In this document: positions 35,540 through 43,836 of the stretch, piece after piece
How the letters are laid out: each line of letters starts with the position of its first letter
How positions within the stretch are numbered: the first letter of the stretch is position 1
DNA from: Alphaproteobacteria bacterium
GTDB lineage: Bacteria; Pseudomonadota; Alphaproteobacteria; UBA7985; JAUIBT01
Length of the DNA stretch: 64,000 nucleotides
Direction: 5' to 3'
Assembly (NCBI GenBank): GCA_030428565.1
Contig: JAUIDR010000006.1
Span: 22,364-86,363 of the forward strand
Notes under the pieces: generated by a model
Databases searched by the model: none
The model's input: only the letters and a program-made list of their open reading frames with translations
Told to the model about the DNA's origin: nothing
Translations under genes and position numbers: made by a program

Positions 35540-36504
35540 GCGCGCTCTCCCCCTGGCTGATCGGCAAAGTTGATGCGCTCTTTTTCGACGACCAGCGGCT
35601 TTTTGCGGACCTGGCTGTGGACCGCCGACAGGTACTCGCCCAAGACACCCATGAAAAATAGCTGCACACCGCCCAAAAAGAAGATGGCAACGATTATGGT
35701 AATGGTGCCTGGCGGGGCCAGCGAGCCCGCCGCTAAAAGCTGTGCCACAACGCTGTAAAGGGCAAACAGAACGCTCAAAATGCTGACGGTCATGCCGATA
35801 AAAATTGCCAGGCGCATGGGGACATTGGTGAAGGAAATCAGACCGTTAACCGCTTGGTCGAACAGGCGGTAGGCGTTACCAGAGCTAATGCCGCGCTTGC
35901 GGGGCTTCATGTCATAGGTGATGCCGGTGGCTTCAAAGCCGCAGTTGGCGATGATGCCGCGCATGTAGGGGTAGTAGTCCTCGTGCTGCAAGACGGCCTT
36001 CAGCACCTGGCGGTCGATCAGTTGAAATTCGCCCGCACCTTGCGGAACGTGGAAGTTGGTCATGCCCGAGACCAACTTATAGAAAATGGCGCGGCACTGG
36101 CGCAGCAGCCAGCTCTCTTTGCGGTTGGCACGCACGCCATAGACCACCTTTGCACCGTCTTCCCATTTTTTGACCATCTGCGGGATGATCTCCACCGGGT
36201 CTTGCAGGTCGGCGGCCAACATGACCACGGTGGCATCGCCGTCAGAGTGGCGATTGCCGTTGAAAAGATTGTGGAAGGGACCGAAATTGCGCGAGTTCAG
36301 AACCACTTTTACGCGCTTGTCTTCGGCCGCCAGCTCGCGAAGGATGGCCTCGCTGCGGTCCAGGGAAGCGTTGTCGCAAAAAATGTGCTCGTACTCATAG
36401 CCAGGCAGCGCGCTTGCAAAGGTATCGCGCACGGCTTCATAACATAGGCGAATGTTGGCCTCCTCGTTATAACAAGGGGTCACAATCGAGATCTTTTTGG
36501 TCAT
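35536..36504 (-). CDS. GtrB/DPM1-like polyprenyl-phosphate glycosyltransferase
   Basis: A 322-residue family 2 glycosyltransferase: N-terminal GT-A domain (SIVTPCYNEEANI at residues 5-17, then AADLQDP carrying the metal-binding acidic motif) and two C-terminal membrane helices (about residues 230-290). This is the GtrB/ArnC layout, which loads a sugar onto undecaprenyl phosphate at the inner membrane. A GtrA-type protein is encoded at 42218 in the facing operon, making a GtrAB-style pair that modifies surface polysaccharide outside the cytoplasm. Confidence 0.85.
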   Translation of the reverse strand: MTKKISIVTPCYNEEANIRLCYEAVRDTFASALPGYEYEHIFCDNASLDRSEAILRELAAEDKRVKVVLNSRNFGPFHNLFNGNRHSDGDATVVMLAADLQDPVEIIPQMVKKWEDGAKVVYGVRANRKESWLLRQCRAIFYKLVSGMTNFHVPQGAGEFQLIDRQVLKAVLQHEDYYPYMRGIIANCGFEATGITYDMKPRKRGISSGNAYRLFDQAVNGLISFTNVPMRLAIFIGMTVSILSVLFALYSVVAQLLAAGSLAPPGTITIIVAIFFLGGVQLFFMGVLGEYLSAVHSQVRKKPLVVEKERINFADQPGGERA

Positions 36505-36952
36505 GTCTAACAGTACCTCGCGCCCAGTTCGCGACTAGCGAGTCCAAATGATTTTCGTCCTGTCGCATGGCCCGAAGGCCGTGCTGGGCGAATGATTTGC
36601 ATGACTAGGTACATGGGCCCGGCGTGCGGGTCAATTCGCGCTTACGACCAGCGCAGACGCTGTCTGTGGCAGGCGGCCAAGCCATTCCGAAAGCAGGTCG
36701 ATTCGCAGTTCGGGCCTGCGCGCTGGTTCGGCGCCTGTGCCCGGCGGTAGGCGCGGGCAATTACCGCTCATCAATCAGAGCAATTTCTCGTTGGGTTGGC
36801 GTGATAAATATAGCAAAATCAGATAGTAAGCTCAATTAGCGCGAGCACCAATCGTTTTGTGCGGCCATTCGGCTTTATGCTAAGCCTTGTGTCCTTTGGC
36901 CTAGGCCGTCAATAAGTGGGGCTGAAGCAGGACCTGTCAATCGAGATCAAGA
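36505..36952. other. Divergent intergenic region of the polysaccharide island
   Basis: These 448 bases separate the leftward glycosyltransferase-transketolase operon from the rightward rfbH operon and must carry both promoters. I see no conserved coding sequence. An AT-rich stretch (36796-36840, with GATAAATATAGC) is a plausible promoter zone for rfbH; TTGGCCTAGGCC near 36897 and GGCTT/AAGCC around a six-base loop near 36875 are short palindromes of unknown meaning. Confidence 0.5.
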
Positions 36953-38260
36953 ATGAAACGACCCGAAGTACTGGACGCGGCGCGCGCCTTTTACCGCGAG
37001 CAACGCAAACCTGAATTCAAGTGGGGCCAGTCCTATATCCCGCCGTCTGGCAAGGTGTTGGACGAGGATGATTTGGTCAACATGGTCGATGCCTCTTTGG
37101 ATATGTGGCTGACGACCGGGCGCTATGGCCACGAGTTTGAAGAAAAATTCGCCGCGTTCTTTGGCGCGAAGTTTGCCTCGCTAACGGTCTCGGGATCGGC
37201 GGCCAACCTGTTGGCATTTTCTTTATTCACCAGCCCCAAGATGGGCGACGAGCGCATCTTGCCCGGCAGCGAGGTCATAACAGTTGCAGCGGGCTTCCCA
37301 ACGACGGTCGCGCCGATTGTGCAAAATGGCTGCGTCCCGGTCTTTGTCGACGTAGATATTGCGACCCACAACGTACTGGTTGAGCGCATCGAGAGCGCTA
37401 TTACCGACAAGACCCGCGCCGTGATGATCGCCCATGCCTTGGGCAACCCCTTTGACGTGATCGCGGTCAAAGAGATCTGTGAGCGTCACAACCTGCACCT
37501 CATCGAAGATTGCTGCGATGCGCTGGGCGCCACCATTGGCGGGCAATTGGTGGGCTCTTTTGGCACGGTCTCGACCTGCAGCTTCTATCCGGCCCACCAT
37601 ATCACCATGGGCGAGGGCGGGGCGGTCATGTGCCATCGCCTCAAGCATCAGCGGATTATCAACAGCTTCCGCGACTGGGGCCGGGACTGTTACTGCGACC
37701 CGGGTGTCGATAACACTTGCGGCAACCGCTTCGGTTGGACCTTGGGCAGCCTGCCCGAAGGCTATGACCACAAGTACACCTATAGCCACTTGGGCTATAA
37801 TCTGAAGGTCAGCGATATGCAGGCCGCCGTTGGCGTCAGCCAGCTCAACAAGGCCAATGCCTTTATCGAAAAGCGCCGTCGCAACTTCGACATGCTGCAC
37901 AGCAAGTTGGTCGCCGCCGGGCTTGATGAGCATTTCATTTTGCCCGAGGCGACCCCGGGCTCGAACCCAAGTTGGTTCGGCTTCTTGTTGACCATCAAGG
38001 ACGGCCAACGCCTGTCACGCCGCCGCTTGACCGAAATGCTGGAAAACAAGCGGGTTGGCAGCCGTTTGCTGTTCGGTGGCAACCTGACCCGTCAAGTCGC
38101 GTTCGAAGGCGTCAACTACCGCGTTCGTGGCGATCTGACCAACACCGACAAGGTTATGAACGACAGCTTCTGGCTGGGCGTCTGGCCCGGGTTGGACGAG
38201 CCGCATTTCGACTACATGACCGCTATGCTGACAGAAAGCGTCAAGGAGCTGGTATCATGA
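36953..38260 (+). CDS. rfbH: CDP-4-keto-6-deoxy-D-glucose 3-dehydrase (E1, RfbH/DdhC/AscC)
   Basis: A 435-residue enzyme of the DegT/aspartate aminotransferase fold. The PLP lysine is replaced by histidine (His215/His216 in PAHHITMGEGG), the hallmark of the PMP-dependent 3-dehydrase, and a C-X57-C-X1-C-X7-C [2Fe-2S] motif is exact at Cys188, Cys246, Cys248 and Cys256. The enzyme removes the C3 hydroxyl of CDP-4-keto-6-deoxyglucose, with electrons from an E3 reductase that is not encoded in the window. It overlaps rfbF by four bases. Confidence 0.93.
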   Translation: MKRPEVLDAARAFYREQRKPEFKWGQSYIPPSGKVLDEDDLVNMVDASLDMWLTTGRYGHEFEEKFAAFFGAKFASLTVSGSAANLLAFSLFTSPKMGDERILPGSEVITVAAGFPTTVAPIVQNGCVPVFVDVDIATHNVLVERIESAITDKTRAVMIAHALGNPFDVIAVKEICERHNLHLIEDCCDALGATIGGQLVGSFGTVSTCSFYPAHHITMGEGGAVMCHRLKHQRIINSFRDWGRDCYCDPGVDNTCGNRFGWTLGSLPEGYDHKYTYSHLGYNLKVSDMQAAVGVSQLNKANAFIEKRRRNFDMLHSKLVAAGLDEHFILPEATPGSNPSWFGFLLTIKDGQRLSRRRLTEMLENKRVGSRLLFGGNLTRQVAFEGVNYRVRGDLTNTDKVMNDSFWLGVWPGLDEPHFDYMTAMLTESVKELVS

Positions 38261-39030
38261 AGGCGGTTATCCTGGCTGGCGGCTTGGGGACGCGGCTTGC
38301 TGAAGAAACCCACCTGATCCCTAAGCCCATGGTCGAAATCGGCGGGCGACCGATCCTGTGGCATGTGATGAAGATCTACGCCGAACACGGTATCAAGGAC
38401 TTCATTATTTGCGCGGGCTATAAGTCTGAGGTCATCAAAAATTACTTCTTGAATTACCGCGCTTTGACCAGTGATCTTAGGGTCGATCTGGGGTCGGGCT
38501 CTTTGGAGATTTTCAACAATCGCAGCGAAGATTGGCGGGTGATGATCGTCGATTCCGGCGCAGATACCATGACCGGAGGCCGCTTGCTGCACGTCGCCAA
38601 ATACCTGGAAGCAGGGGAGGATTTTTGCTTCACCTACGGTGATGGCGTCGGCGACGTGGACATCACATCGCTGGTGGCTTTTCATCGAGAGCACGGTCTA
38701 GAAGCCACAATGACCGCCGCGCTGCCGCCCGGGCGTTTTGGCAATATCAACTTGAGCGGCGATCAAGTCACCTCGTTCCGCGAGAAGCACGCCGATGACA
38801 CGGGCCATGTCAACGCGGGCTTTTTCGTGCTCAAGCCGTCGGTCATTTCCCGTATCGACGGGCCCGCGAGCATTTGGGAGCGAGAGCCCTTGGAGAGCCT
38901 CGCTGGTGATAACCAACTTAAAGCCTATTTGCATAACGGTTTCTGGCAACCTATGGATACCTTGCGCGATAAGCAGCTGCTTGAGGAGCTTGTCGCCGAG
39001 GATCGAGCACCCTGGATGACCTGGCGCTAG
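38257..39030 (+). CDS. rfbF: Glucose-1-phosphate cytidylyltransferase
   Basis: A 257-residue nucleotidyltransferase, the standard length for RfbF. It opens MKAVILAGGLGTRLAEET, the pyrophosphorylase loop, followed by KPMVEIGGRPILWHVM. It joins CTP and glucose 1-phosphate to CDP-glucose, the entry to CDP-dideoxyhexoses. ATG 38257 overlaps the rfbH stop; a longer frame upstream lies wholly inside rfbH and is rejected. Confidence 0.93.
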   Translation: MKAVILAGGLGTRLAEETHLIPKPMVEIGGRPILWHVMKIYAEHGIKDFIICAGYKSEVIKNYFLNYRALTSDLRVDLGSGSLEIFNNRSEDWRVMIVDSGADTMTGGRLLHVAKYLEAGEDFCFTYGDGVGDVDITSLVAFHREHGLEATMTAALPPGRFGNINLSGDQVTSFREKHADDTGHVNAGFFVLKPSVISRIDGPASIWEREPLESLAGDNQLKAYLHNGFWQPMDTLRDKQLLEELVAEDRAPWMTWR

Positions 39031-39067
39031 CGCCCCATTGAGCCTTTGAGAGAAACGCCGACACGCT

Positions 39068-40183
39068 ATGACACCCAACCGCGCATTCTGGGCAGACAAA
39101 AAGGTCTTGATAACCGGTCACACCGGTTTCAAAGGGGCTTGGCTGAGCCTCTGGCTGATAGAGATGGGCGCAGAGGTCAAAGGCTATGCGCTGGAACCCG
39201 AGAGCGAGCACGACTTGTTCTGTGCTTTGGGTCTGGACCATTCGATGGAGTCTGTCTTCGCGCCGGTGGAAGATGCCGAACGGCTAGCGCGTGAGATCAA
39301 AGATTTCGGCCCTGACTTTGTTTTCCACATGGCCGCGCAGTCTTTGGTTCGACCCTCATACAGCGATCCTTTGGGTACGCTCGCTACCAATGTGATGGGC
39401 ACGGCCAACGTCCTAAACGCTCTGCGCGATGATGAGCGCGGCGGCGTTGCTGTCATTGTTACAAGCGACAAATGTTACGAGAACGCCGAGACCGGCAGCC
39501 ATTTCAAAGAAGACGACCCCATGGGGGGATCGGATCCCTACAGCATGTCCAAAGGGGCGGCGGAGCTGGTGGTGCGCTCCTTTCGCAAGAGCTATTTCCA
39601 AGAGGCGCCGTGGTGCGTGGCTTCTGTGCGTTCGGGCAACGTCTTCGGCGGTGGCGATTGGGCTAAAGACCGGATTATTCCCGACTATTTTCGTGCCATG
39701 GGGGCGGGCGAGGCTCTGATTGTGCGCCGTCCAAGCGCCGTGCGTCCTTGGCTCTATGTACTGGACACGTTAACCGGCTACCTCATGCTGGCCGAGCGCT
39801 GTTTTAAGCAAAAAGCCGGAGGCGAACGCTTTGACGAAGGCTGGAACTTTGGCCCCGATGCCTCGGCGATCAAGACGGTAAGCGAGCTGATCGACGCCTT
39901 CCATGCTCAGCTAAACGATGCGCCTGAAGCTATTATCCGCAGCGAAGAAGCCCTGAAGGAAGGAGCCCTGAAGGAAGCGCATTTCTTGGCGCTGGATAGC
40001 CAGAAAGCGCGCGGGCGTTTGGGCTGGCGGCCGCGCCTGGATTTCAGCCAGTCGGCGGCGGCCACAGCGCAGTGGTATCAGGCCTATTTGCAGGGCGTGC
40101 CGATGCTTGAAGTCTCGCGTCAGCACTTGGCCGCCTACAGCGCGCTACCGCTGGCCGCATCGCCGCAGGATGAACGATCGTGA
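39068..40183 (+). CDS. rfbG: CDP-glucose 4,6-dehydratase
   Basis: A 371-residue extended short-chain dehydrogenase with NAD-binding TGHTGFKGAWLSLWL near residue 17 and active-site YSMSK (Tyr-x-x-x-Lys). The sequence converts CDP-glucose to CDP-4-keto-6-deoxyglucose. Near residue 295-305 a 15-base segment is duplicated (39950-39979, giving ALKEGALKEAHF), adding five residues just before the conserved C-terminal LDSQKARGRLGW block; the frame stays open and the change is probably tolerated. Confidence 0.92.
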   Translation: MTPNRAFWADKKVLITGHTGFKGAWLSLWLIEMGAEVKGYALEPESEHDLFCALGLDHSMESVFAPVEDAERLAREIKDFGPDFVFHMAAQSLVRPSYSDPLGTLATNVMGTANVLNALRDDERGGVAVIVTSDKCYENAETGSHFKEDDPMGGSDPYSMSKGAAELVVRSFRKSYFQEAPWCVASVRSGNVFGGGDWAKDRIIPDYFRAMGAGEALIVRRPSAVRPWLYVLDTLTGYLMLAERCFKQKAGGERFDEGWNFGPDASAIKTVSELIDAFHAQLNDAPEAIIRSEEALKEGALKEAHFLALDSQKARGRLGWRPRLDFSQSAAATAQWYQAYLQGVPMLEVSRQHLAAYSALPLAASPQDERS

Positions 40184-41259
40184 ACGCGCAGGCAACGAAG
40201 GCGTTGGAGGCCGGGTGGCAAGCAGATATATCCCAGATATTGGCCGCACCGCTGCCCTGGCAGCGCCTCGCGGGTCAGCACCTTGTCGTCACTGGCGCGT
40301 CGGGCTTCGTCGGGGGCTATGTTACGCGCGTTTTGCTCGCATTAAATGATAGCGGCGTTTTAGACAGGCCTCTTCAGGTTACTGCTTTGGTGCGCAACAA
40401 AGGGCGACTGCAAGAGGCGCTTGGCGAGGCCTCGAATGATCCGCAATTGGCCATTTTGGAATGGGACTTGGGCCGCTTTGAGCTGCCGCCGATCGACCAC
40501 GTATCTGGTGTCATTCACGCGGCTAGTCCCGCCAGCCCGGTTCACTGTGAAAAAGACCCTGTGGGCACGCTGTCGCCCAACACGCTCGGCACTGTTGCGT
40601 TGCTGGAGTTGTTACGCCGGTGCGATGATCCCTTGGGCTTTTTGTACATCAGTAGCTCAGAAGTCTATGGCGCTGAGGGCCTGGCCAATCCCTTGCATGA
40701 AGAGAGCTTTGGCACCATCGACCCTTTGGTGCCGCGCAACTTCTACGCGGAAGCCAAGCGCGCGGGGGAAGCGACCTGTGCGGCCTATGGTTTGCAGTAC
40801 AGCCTGCCGACCTATATCGCGCGCCTATTCCACACTTACGGGTTGGGCCTAAGGGAAAACGACGGGCGCGTTTTTGCTGATTTCCTGTTCAATGCGCTGC
40901 GACGTGAGCCAATCGTCATGAAGAGCCAAGGCGCGGCCGTGCGTGCCTTTTGCCATGGCGTTGATGCTGTAACGGGTCTGTTCACCATCTTGCTAACGGG
41001 TCAGACCTGCCAGCCCTATAACGTGGCAAATCCTGGCCAAGCTCTGTCGGTGCGCCAGCTTGCAGACTTGATCGCAGGGCTGTCTGGCGTTGCCATGCAG
41101 GCCCCGCCGCTTGAAACAAAGTCCGGCGCGGACAACGTGCCGGCAACGGCTCCACGCGCAACGGTTCTGCCCGATATCAGCCGGCTTGAAGGCCTCGGCT
41201 GGCACCCAACCATCACCGCCGAAGACGGTTTTCGGCGCCTAATTACGGCAATGTCATGA
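40180..41259 (+). CDS. NAD-dependent epimerase/dehydratase (extended SDR), CDP-abequose synthase-like role
   Basis: A 359-residue extended SDR with TGASGFVGGY near residue 40, SSSEVYGAEG, and Tyr-x-x-x-Lys in FYAEAKRAGE. In CDP-dideoxyhexose loci such a protein reduces or epimerises the 4-keto product of the RfbH step, as abequose or paratose synthase does. Here it could instead act after a carbon branch is added. The substrate cannot be fixed from sequence. Overlaps rfbG and the methyltransferase gene by four bases each. Confidence 0.85.
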   Translation: MNAQATKALEAGWQADISQILAAPLPWQRLAGQHLVVTGASGFVGGYVTRVLLALNDSGVLDRPLQVTALVRNKGRLQEALGEASNDPQLAILEWDLGRFELPPIDHVSGVIHAASPASPVHCEKDPVGTLSPNTLGTVALLELLRRCDDPLGFLYISSSEVYGAEGLANPLHEESFGTIDPLVPRNFYAEAKRAGEATCAAYGLQYSLPTYIARLFHTYGLGLRENDGRVFADFLFNALRREPIVMKSQGAAVRAFCHGVDAVTGLFTILLTGQTCQPYNVANPGQALSVRQLADLIAGLSGVAMQAPPLETKSGADNVPATAPRATVLPDISRLEGLGWHPTITAEDGFRRLITAMS

Positions 41260-42227
41260 GCATTCAAAAACTACAACAGCAATTTTCAAACGGCGATTTG
41301 AGCAAGGCCGACTTCATTCAAGCTTGTTATGATGTGCATGACGGCCTGTTTGATTATAGCGAGCTGATGCAGCAAGGCGAGGTGGCAGAGATCGCCATTT
41401 CTGTGGACGGCGTCGTGTTTACGCTGCGCCCGTTCGGGCTGAAGTTGGCGGCCCCGCGTTATGAATCGCGCACCACCCCCATCGAGGCCATGAACTTTCA
41501 GCGCTATGAGCCCGAGGCTCTGCCGGTCTTTGACGTTCTGGTCGATCACGCCTCGACCGTTTTGGATGTTGGCGGCAACATCGGCTATTTCTCAGTGCGT
41601 TCGGCCGTTCGCAAGCCAAGCTTAGTGTTGCACGCTTTTGAGCCCATGCCGACCAGCTTTGAGTTTTTGACCAAGAATGTCGCTCTAAACGATCTGGGCG
41701 CGCGCATTCAATGTCATAATTTCGGGCTGGCGGACCAAAACGGCGAAGTCACCTTCTATATCGCGCCCTACAACGGCGTGAATGCCTCGCTGCAAAACGT
41801 GGCTAACGCGGAGGATTCGATCAAGTATATCGGCCAAATTCAGCGCATGGATGATTGGTGCGCGGCCAGCGGCGTCGCCCCGGACTTGCTGAAGTGCGAT
41901 GTCGAAGGCGCCGAGCTGTTGGTCTTTAAAGGCGCCGAGCGAACTTTGAGCGAACAGACGCCCATGATCTTTACTGAGATGCTACGCAAGTGGGCTAAGG
42001 CTTTCGACTATCACCCCAACGATATGATCGCCTATTTGGAGGGCTTTGGGTATCGCTGTTATGGCCTCAGCCTAGCGGACGATGGGCAAGCGCCAGAGAA
42101 CGTGCTGCGCTTGATTGGCGAGGTTAGCGAGGCGACCGATGAGACAAACTACGTCTTCTTGCACCCGGAAAAGCACAGCGCCGTGCTGGCCGATCTGAAT
42201 CGGCGCATGCGCGTCTTGTGCGAATGA
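41256..42227 (+). CDS. FkbM family methyltransferase
   Basis: A 323-residue protein with the SAM-binding motif VLDVGGNIGYFS at about residues 103-114 and the FkbM-type KCDVEGAELLVFKGA segment. FkbM enzymes O-methylate sugars and other hydroxyls, so it probably methylates a hydroxyl of the polysaccharide sugar. An N-terminal extension of about 90 residues precedes the catalytic domain. It overlaps both neighbours (the epimerase and the GtrA gene) in the same operon. Confidence 0.88.
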   Translation: MSIQKLQQQFSNGDLSKADFIQACYDVHDGLFDYSELMQQGEVAEIAISVDGVVFTLRPFGLKLAAPRYESRTTPIEAMNFQRYEPEALPVFDVLVDHASTVLDVGGNIGYFSVRSAVRKPSLVLHAFEPMPTSFEFLTKNVALNDLGARIQCHNFGLADQNGEVTFYIAPYNGVNASLQNVANAEDSIKYIGQIQRMDDWCAASGVAPDLLKCDVEGAELLVFKGAERTLSEQTPMIFTEMLRKWAKAFDYHPNDMIAYLEGFGYRCYGLSLADDGQAPENVLRLIGEVSEATDETNYVFLHPEKHSAVLADLNRRMRVLCE

Positions 42228-42646
42228 GCCTCGCGCGCCTCATCGGCTACCTGCGTTTTCTAATTGCAGGCGGGATCAACACCCTGTTCGGCTTTGCGCT
42301 CTATAGTGCGTTGGTGCTGGCCTGGGGCCGACCCGAGCTGTCTTTGGCCTTGGCCTCATTGGTCAGCCTTGTCTTCAATTTCTACAGCTATAAGAAAGTT
42401 GGCTTTGGGCACAAAGGCGCCAATCGATACCTCAGTTTTGTGCTGGTCTACGCGGTAATTTTTACGCTGAATTTGGTGCTGTTGAGCTTCTTGAAAGGTC
42501 AAATCACCCCCTTGGCGGCCGCCGCCTGGGGGCCGCGCCCTGCTTACATATTGGCGCAGTTCTGCGCGCTCATGTTGGTGGTGCCGATCGCCTATGTTTT
42601 GCTGAAACGCTTCGTCTATCCCAGCGCGCCCGCCGACCCGCGCTAG
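42218..42646 (+). CDS. GtrA-family flippase-like membrane protein
   Basis: A 142-residue protein with four membrane segments and the GtrA opening LIGYLRFLIAGGINTLFGF followed by LASLVSLVFNFYSYKKVGFG. GtrA proteins are thought to flip polyprenyl-phosphate sugars made by GtrB, and a GtrB-like enzyme lies at 35536 on the other strand. It closes the rfbHFG operon and overlaps the methyltransferase gene by ten bases. Confidence 0.88.
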   Translation: MRMSLARLIGYLRFLIAGGINTLFGFALYSALVLAWGRPELSLALASLVSLVFNFYSYKKVGFGHKGANRYLSFVLVYAVIFTLNLVLLSFLKGQITPLAAAAWGPRPAYILAQFCALMLVVPIAYVLLKRFVYPSAPADPR

Positions 42647-42810
42647 CCTAGATCGTTGCCTAGCTTGGAGCACCGCCTAGCTTAGATCGCAGTCAATTTC
42701 TTGGGCGATAGGTCCCTTAGGCGGCGGGCCCTTGGGCGGATAGGTCCGTGGCAGCCTATTTGTGGTCCAGCAGCGTGGTTAAGCAGTGTCGCTGGGCCGT
42801 GTGCGGCTGG

Positions 42811-43836
42811 TCATGCGGCTTCGACTAAGGCGATACCGCGCCGCGCCAAGCGTTCGGCCATACCGGCATTGCGGGCCGCGTTGTCACCAGCCGCGTTGCC
42901 AGCGCGCACGCGATCTGCGACGCCGACCCAAATAACGGCAAAACGGAACAAAGCAAAAGCCTTATGGAAGGTGGTTAGCGGTGCCATCCCTGGCGCTTTT
43001 TGCATATAGCGATCGACGAAATCGGCCTCGCTGGGCAGCCCAAGCGCGGCACGGTCCAATCCAAGGATGCCGCCGTATTCATCCGGGCTCGTATGCCAGG
43101 CCATGCAGCAATAGCCCAAATCGGCCAGCGGGTGGCCAAGCGTTGACAACTCCCAATCCAAAATCGCGACCACGCGCGGTTCGCTGGGGTGGTACAGCAC
43201 GTTGCCCATGCGAAAATCTCCGTGCGCCAGGCTTACCCGTCCGTCGTCTTGTGGCTGGTGGGCAATCAGCCAGTCGGTCAAGCGATCAAGCTCTGGGATT
43301 GGCGGATGGTCGCTTTCTTGCCACTGGCGTGACCAGCGGGCAATTTGGCGCTCAAAATAGTTGCCAGGCCGCCCGAAGTCCTCCAGTCCTATTTGCTCAG
43401 GCTGAACCGCATGCATCGCCGCCATCGCGTCTGCCAAGCCCGACCATAGCGCTCGCCGTTCCGAGCGATCAGCAGCGCTTAAGGCGGCATCTGCGAAGAC
43501 CCGGCCTTCGACGCGCTCCATCAAATAGAAGGGGGTTCCCAGCACACTGGCATCGTAACAAAAGGCGATAGGGCGTGGCACCGGGACGCCCGTGGGGTGC
43601 AGCGCCGAGATCACGCGGTATTCGCGATCGACCGCATGGGCGCCGCGCAGAATTGGACCGTTGGGCTGCTTACGCAAAACCATTTGTTGCGCGCCACGGG
43701 TCACGAAATAGGTGGGATTGGATTGTCCGCCTGCGATCCTTTCAAGCTGCAAGGCCTGCTGGCCACTAAAGCGGCTATCGAGATATCGACTAAGCTTTTC
43801 CGGGTCAAAGTCGAACGCGCTCACGGCATTGCTCAT
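42811..43836 (-). CDS. Phosphotransferase family protein (APH/ACAD10-like)
   Basis: A 341-residue aminoglycoside-phosphotransferase-fold protein with the catalytic loop SLAHGDFRMGNVLYHP and the metal-binding ILDWELSTLGHPLADLG. In bacteria such genes sit beside acyl-CoA dehydrogenases and correspond to the kinase part of eukaryotic ACAD10/11, which phosphorylate 4-hydroxy acids before oxidation. ATG 43836 is chosen because it overlaps the acyl-CoA dehydrogenase stop as ATGA; a longer frame reaching 43959 falls inside that gene. Confidence 0.87.
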   Translation of the reverse strand: MSNAVSAFDFDPEKLSRYLDSRFSGQQALQLERIAGGQSNPTYFVTRGAQQMVLRKQPNGPILRGAHAVDREYRVISALHPTGVPVPRPIAFCYDASVLGTPFYLMERVEGRVFADAALSAADRSERRALWSGLADAMAAMHAVQPEQIGLEDFGRPGNYFERQIARWSRQWQESDHPPIPELDRLTDWLIAHQPQDDGRVSLAHGDFRMGNVLYHPSEPRVVAILDWELSTLGHPLADLGYCCMAWHTSPDEYGGILGLDRAALGLPSEADFVDRYMQKAPGMAPLTTFHKAFALFRFAVIWVGVADRVRAGNAAGDNAARNAGMAERLARRGIALVEAA

